From Candidatus Kerfeldbacteria bacterium (lineage in GTDB: Bacteria; Patescibacteriota; Patescibacteriia; Veblenbacterales; UBA10138): a DNA stretch of 9,073 nt. Below are positions 6,547-9,073 of the stretch, piece by piece (position 1 is the stretch's first letter; each line of letters starts with the position of its first letter). Below the pieces are notes generated by a model. The model was not told where the DNA came from and did no database searches. It saw only the letters and a list, made by a program, of their open reading frames with translations. The DNA lies in NCBI GenBank assembly GCA_016217875.1, contig JACRFN010000027.1, positions 1 through 9,073 on the forward strand. The letters are read 5' to 3'. The position numbers and the translations under genes were made by a program.

Positions 6547-8613
6547 CTATTTAACGCTAGAAGCTGGCTTATTATTCCTATATTCATTATAAACCTGCCG
6601 CCTGATTTCTGATATAGCCTCACGTTTTAACTGCTGCAGTTCCAGCTCACGTTCGGACTGAGACAAGTCAGCATAGGCTGGTTTATTGAGTTCAGCCCGA
6701 CATTCTTCCATAATCATGGGCTGCAAAGACTGAACTGACTTTTCCAGCTGTAAATAAACTCCTACCAGACCTTGAGGATTTTTCAAGTACTCGGCCGGCA
6801 CACCTATCTCTTTCAGGATATCTTCCAAACCAACTTCCAGGGGTTGGCCATTCATAGGTTTGATCCACATAGCGCCGCGCACCGGCACGCCCTGTTTAAG
6901 CCGCAGAGCTTGACTCAAATCAACCAGGCTATTAGTGGTATTCACCATAAAACTGTTCTGTTCCGGATTGTAAGAAATAAGACCGTCAAACCCATAAGCT
7001 TTGACTGCGTCGTGGCCAGCGCGCAATTTATCCTCCAGTCCGACGATATTAATTATGAAGCGCTGCGGTTGACCGTTCATTTGCCCCTTTACCAGCCGGC
7101 CGGAAGCCATCAACTCCTTATCCGGTTTGAGTGCAGAATCAGGCCGGCTCGGGTCTTGTAAAAACCAGGCTTTGGCTTGCTTGATGGATTGGGCCTGCCA
7201 ATATTCAGCGCCGGCCCACTGCTGCTTGCCCCTTTTCTTCCATTTATTCAACTTTAAACCCTTCAGCTCGTCGTCAGACAGCTGAATATTCAAAACCTTA
7301 TGATAAACATCGCGTTTAGTTATCGTTTCCTCTGTTTTACTGTCCCTCTTCAGTTTGTCATCGGCTCGGGGCAACTCTTTTTGGAAAAATTCATAAAGTT
7401 CCTCAGCGCCCATATAGCGTTGCAAGCCGCGTAAGCTATGGTCACTATGCTCAAACTGGGCGCGCGTCTTAATCAAACGACCGTTATCATCATCCATTGA
7501 CATGGCCACCAAGGCTTGAAGCGCCTCATCATTGGCCTCAAGTAAATTAGCTGCCTGCAATAAGCGATAAAGTATCCTGGCTGACGAAGTTTCGTAGCCA
7601 CGTGAAGGCTGGTGATTATCAATTACTACTGTTTGGCCTTCTGTCAGTACTCCTGATTTTTTACCACTATCCAAAGTGGTTGCGCTGGGTAAAATTTCTC
7701 CCGGGGGTACAGCCGTAGTACGTAGCTGACTACCTAGGCCAGCTTTGGTCAATAAGAAAAGCGAGGTTTTGGCATCAAGGTCTGCATCACTGCCTACTGT
7801 ATATCGTCCGGTTTCCCGGCTATACTTCCATTTGCCGCCGTAGGCAAAATCTTGCCAAACGGCGCGCGTGGCCTCTATAAACTTTTGGCTCACTTGTTGC
7901 CAATCATGCTGTTCAAGCTGCTGGCCGGGCAACTTGGGCTGAGCCAACAAAACCTCAGTCATCAAAAAGGCGGCGGGATCAAATTTACCTTGTTGTACTT
8001 CTTGTAAAAACCTTCTGGCTAATTGCTTATCACCCTGACCTGCTAGATATTGCTTGGCGATAGCATCCAAACTCATACCCTTAGTGTATTCCTGGCACAG
8101 CTCGCGCCACAGCTGCTGCTCGACATCATTGCGCTCCACTCCCCGCTCGCGGGCTGGCCTACTACCGGCTTCGCTCTTAGAAACTTTTATTTGTCTAGGT
8201 ACCAAACCCTGTTCAATATCTTGTAACAACAAAGCAGCTGCGTCTTTATCCGGTCCGACATAAGTCTTGCCTTGGGCTTCAGGCACGAAAATCTTTTCCA
8301 ACAGACGTGATGAGCCTGGCTCATCAGCAAATACTTCCTGCAAATCGCTTTCATCTAACTCTCCGGCCTCATACATTTGCTTGAGTGCTTGATATGTTTC
8401 ACCTCGTCTGACTTCCTCCAGTTTAATCTCAACCAAATCAATGGTATTAAGTTGGGTCTTGGCCTCACCCAGGGGCGTGATCGGCAAACTTTTAGCCTCG
8501 GGCGAATTATCCAAAGTTATATGATGGCCCTCAGCTTGAACCTCGGCTGCCTCTGCTTGGCGCCGTAATTCTTGTTCTGCGGCCTGGTCAATAAACTCAC
8601 TTATCCTAGGCAT
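6547..8613 (-). CDS. Large cytoplasmic protein with degenerate DHH-phosphoesterase-like core
   Basis: A 688-residue protein without signal or membrane segments. Residues 1-230 are charged and helical. Residues 270-380 carry motifs in the order and rough spacing of DHH phosphoesterases (RecJ/NrnA/GdpP superfamily): GSDADLDAK (274-282, motif I Asp pair), TLDSG (Asp315, motif II), VVIDNHQPS with DNH at 332-334 in place of DHH, and SMDDDNG (372-378, motif IV). A later segment, SYNPEQNSFMV then GVPVRGAMWIKP (residues 547-586), sits where a DHHA1 domain would, but lacks GGHxxAAG. The DHH relationship is inference; activity is doubtful given the altered His. I chose the ATG at 8613, 18 bases after the expected transcript start, over an in-frame TTG at 8628 whose only gain is five residues. 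First gene of the four-gene operon. No Shine-Dalgarno site. Confidence 0.85.
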   Translation of the reverse strand: MPRISEFIDQAAEQELRRQAEAAEVQAEGHHITLDNSPEAKSLPITPLGEAKTQLNTIDLVEIKLEEVRRGETYQALKQMYEAGELDESDLQEVFADEPGSSRLLEKIFVPEAQGKTYVGPDKDAAALLLQDIEQGLVPRQIKVSKSEAGSRPARERGVERNDVEQQLWRELCQEYTKGMSLDAIAKQYLAGQGDKQLARRFLQEVQQGKFDPAAFLMTEVLLAQPKLPGQQLEQHDWQQVSQKFIEATRAVWQDFAYGGKWKYSRETGRYTVGSDADLDAKTSLFLLTKAGLGSQLRTTAVPPGEILPSATTLDSGKKSGVLTEGQTVVIDNHQPSRGYETSSARILYRLLQAANLLEANDEALQALVAMSMDDDNGRLIKTRAQFEHSDHSLRGLQRYMGAEELYEFFQKELPRADDKLKRDSKTEETITKRDVYHKVLNIQLSDDELKGLKLNKWKKRGKQQWAGAEYWQAQSIKQAKAWFLQDPSRPDSALKPDKELMASGRLVKGQMNGQPQRFIINIVGLEDKLRAGHDAVKAYGFDGLISYNPEQNSFMVNTTNSLVDLSQALRLKQGVPVRGAMWIKPMNGQPLEVGLEDILKEIGVPAEYLKNPQGLVGVYLQLEKSVQSLQPMIMEECRAELNKPAYADLSQSERELELQQLKREAISEIRRQVYNEYRNNKPASSVK

Positions 8614-8637
8614 AAAAGCGTTTATCAATAACAGACC

Positions 8638-8666
8638 AGCATACCCCTAAAGACACATTCTGTCAA
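8638..8666 (-). promoter_or_regulatory. Promoter of the four-gene minus operon
   Basis: Read on the minus strand, TTGACA (8661-8666) and TATGCT (8638-8643, four of six matches) are separated by exactly 17 bases. The transcript would begin near 8631, giving a leader of about 18 bases before the ATG at 8613. It lies in the only gap between the small gene and the operon, which supports the call. Confidence 0.65.
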
Positions 8667-8679
8667 GACTAAAACAGCC

Positions 8680-8859
8680 CTACCACAGCCTAAAGTTGGT
8701 AGAGCCTGAATCATCATCAAAAAACAAAACTGACAAACCACGGAGCAAACTACCGGCCTGTTTCTTAACCAAAGGCTTTTGCTGACGTGATTTCCACGAA
8801 TGGGCGTGAATTAAACGAGAACGCACACCGCGTCCATTAATGGATGGATAATAAGACAT
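8680..8859 (-). CDS. 59-residue basic protein, unknown function
   Basis: The ATG at 8857-8859 opens a frame to TAG at 8680. The product starts MSYYPSINGRGVRSRLIHAH and ends SGSTNFRLW. Residues 10-42 are rich in Arg/Lys/His; the C-terminal part has a short hydrophobic patch (LLRGLSVLFF) followed by DDDSGS. There is no signal peptide and no family I recognise. The frame extends upstream to a TTG at 8925, but that codon is part of the promoter -35 box, so it cannot be the start. A strong promoter places the transcript start about 30 bases before the ATG, over an A-rich leader with no Shine-Dalgarno site. A non-coding RNA from this promoter is the main alternative. Confidence 0.55.
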   Translation of the reverse strand: MSYYPSINGRGVRSRLIHAHSWKSRQQKPLVKKQAGSLLRGLSVLFFDDDSGSTNFRLW

Positions 8860-8880
8860 GCTTTTGTTTTTGTTTGATAT

Positions 8881-8894
8881 TTTTAGTACTAAAA
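8881..8894. promoter_or_regulatory. Perfect 14-base palindrome, candidate operator
   Basis: TTTTAGTACTAAAA is its own reverse complement. It lies immediately downstream of the minus-strand -10 box, covering the expected transcription start. That is a typical place for a dimeric repressor to bind. No second copy was noticed near the other promoters. Confidence 0.4.
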
Positions 8895-8896
8895 TA

Positions 8897-8925
8897 ATTA
8901 TACACGAAAAACAAGATAAAGTCAA
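8897..8925 (-). promoter_or_regulatory. Near-consensus promoter for the small gene
   Basis: On the minus strand, TTGACT (8920-8925) and a perfect TATAAT (8897-8902) are separated by exactly 17 bases. Only one of twelve box positions departs from the sigma-70 consensus. The expected start point is near 8890. The promoter begins about 15 bases from the inferred IS terminus and reads away from the IS, into the island. Confidence 0.8.
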
Positions 8926-8940
8926 CTTCTTCGTAATGGT

Positions 8941-8950
8941 TCAATACCTT
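8941..8950 (+). repeat. Inferred left terminal inverted repeat of right IS
   Basis: TCAATACCTT lies 21 bases before the transposase start and is the reverse complement of 140-149 at the end of the left IS. Sequence beyond it on the flank side does not match, as expected for the edge of an element. Confidence 0.55.
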
Positions 8951-8971
8951 TGCACCACCTGGGGCTAAACT

Positions 8972-9073
8972 ATGTACATGCCCTATACCACCAACCCAAA
9001 TCTCCCCACCGTACGCCGTGACGCGGTTAAGCTAGTGCGCTCAGGCTCGAGTACCAGGACCGTGGCCAGACAC
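8972..9073 (+). CDS. IS transposase, N-terminal end (partial at window edge)
   Basis: Thirty-four codons are open to the window edge, starting MYMPYTTNPNLPTVRRDAVK. The segment VRRDAVKLVRSGSSTRTVAR has the pattern of the first helix and turn of the helix-turn-helix that opens IS481-like transposases, which binds the IS ends. A second in-frame ATG lies two codons on, so the exact start is uncertain. From memory, near-identical openings occur in IS elements of Parcubacteria. The rest, including the DDE core, lies outside. The left edge shows the tail of what is probably the same kind of protein, in the same direction. Confidence 0.75.
   Translation, partial: MYMPYTTNPNLPTVRRDAVKLVRSGSSTRTVARH

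Noticed and set aside
6772..7161. Long plus-strand open frame inside the 688-residue gene
   Set aside because: It is a shadow of a continuous coding frame on the other strand and has no start signals.
8614..8628. TTG start at 8628 for the 688-residue protein
   Set aside because: No ribosome site favours it and an ATG lies five codons on; it cannot be fully excluded because the expected transcript start (about 8631) is just upstream.
8860..8925. Upstream extension of the 59-residue gene to a TTG at 8925
   Set aside because: That TTG is the first three bases of the -35 box, so it lies upstream of the transcript.
1..9073. CRISPR array, tRNA or rRNA genes
   Set aside because: No regularly spaced repeats, and no tRNA-like cloverleaf or conserved rRNA segment was seen on either strand by reading.

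Overview
The window looks like part of a Candidate Phyla Radiation (Patescibacteria, Parcubacteria-like) genome. This is inferred from three things: very long uncharacterised multi-segment proteins encoded back to back, a small helical protein resembling the Patescibacteria-associated DUF5663 family, and transposase ends of a type I associate with those genomes. UGA ends several of the genes, so the UGA-recoded code of Gracilibacteria/Absconditabacteria is unlikely. I cannot assign a species.

Layout. Both edges carry an insertion sequence (IS) of the same kind in the same orientation: the 3' end of a DDE transposase at 3-149, and the first 34 codons of a transposase at 8972-9073. An identical 10-base inverted terminal motif sits next to each (140-149 and 8941-8950). 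The DNA between behaves as an IS-bounded accessory island with two gene blocks facing each other. The plus block (promoter about 146-176, structured leader about 183-380, genes 381-890 and 907-1536) encodes a single-pass membrane protein with a coiled coil and a secreted coiled-coil protein, both with strong Shine-Dalgarno sites. It ends in a clear hairpin terminator at 1554-1590.

The minus block reads leftward from the right IS. A small gene (8680-8859) has a near-consensus promoter with a perfect 14-base palindrome at its expected start point. A tight four-gene operon follows, with its own promoter (8638-8666): a 688-residue protein with a degenerate DHH-phosphoesterase-like core, a 124-residue DUF5663-like protein, a 54-residue charged helical protein, and a 1450-residue membrane protein with glycine-zipper transmembrane segments, a LysM-like segment and a calcium-loop motif. 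None of the minus-block genes has a recognisable Shine-Dalgarno site, unlike the plus pair.

No product has a function I can name with confidence. The operon reads best as an uncharacterised envelope-associated assembly: cytoplasmic partners plus one giant membrane protein. The plus pair may be a separate surface or secreted module. The most unusual non-coding signal is the leader at 221-355, which folds into nested helices with a possible loop-to-bulge pseudoknot.
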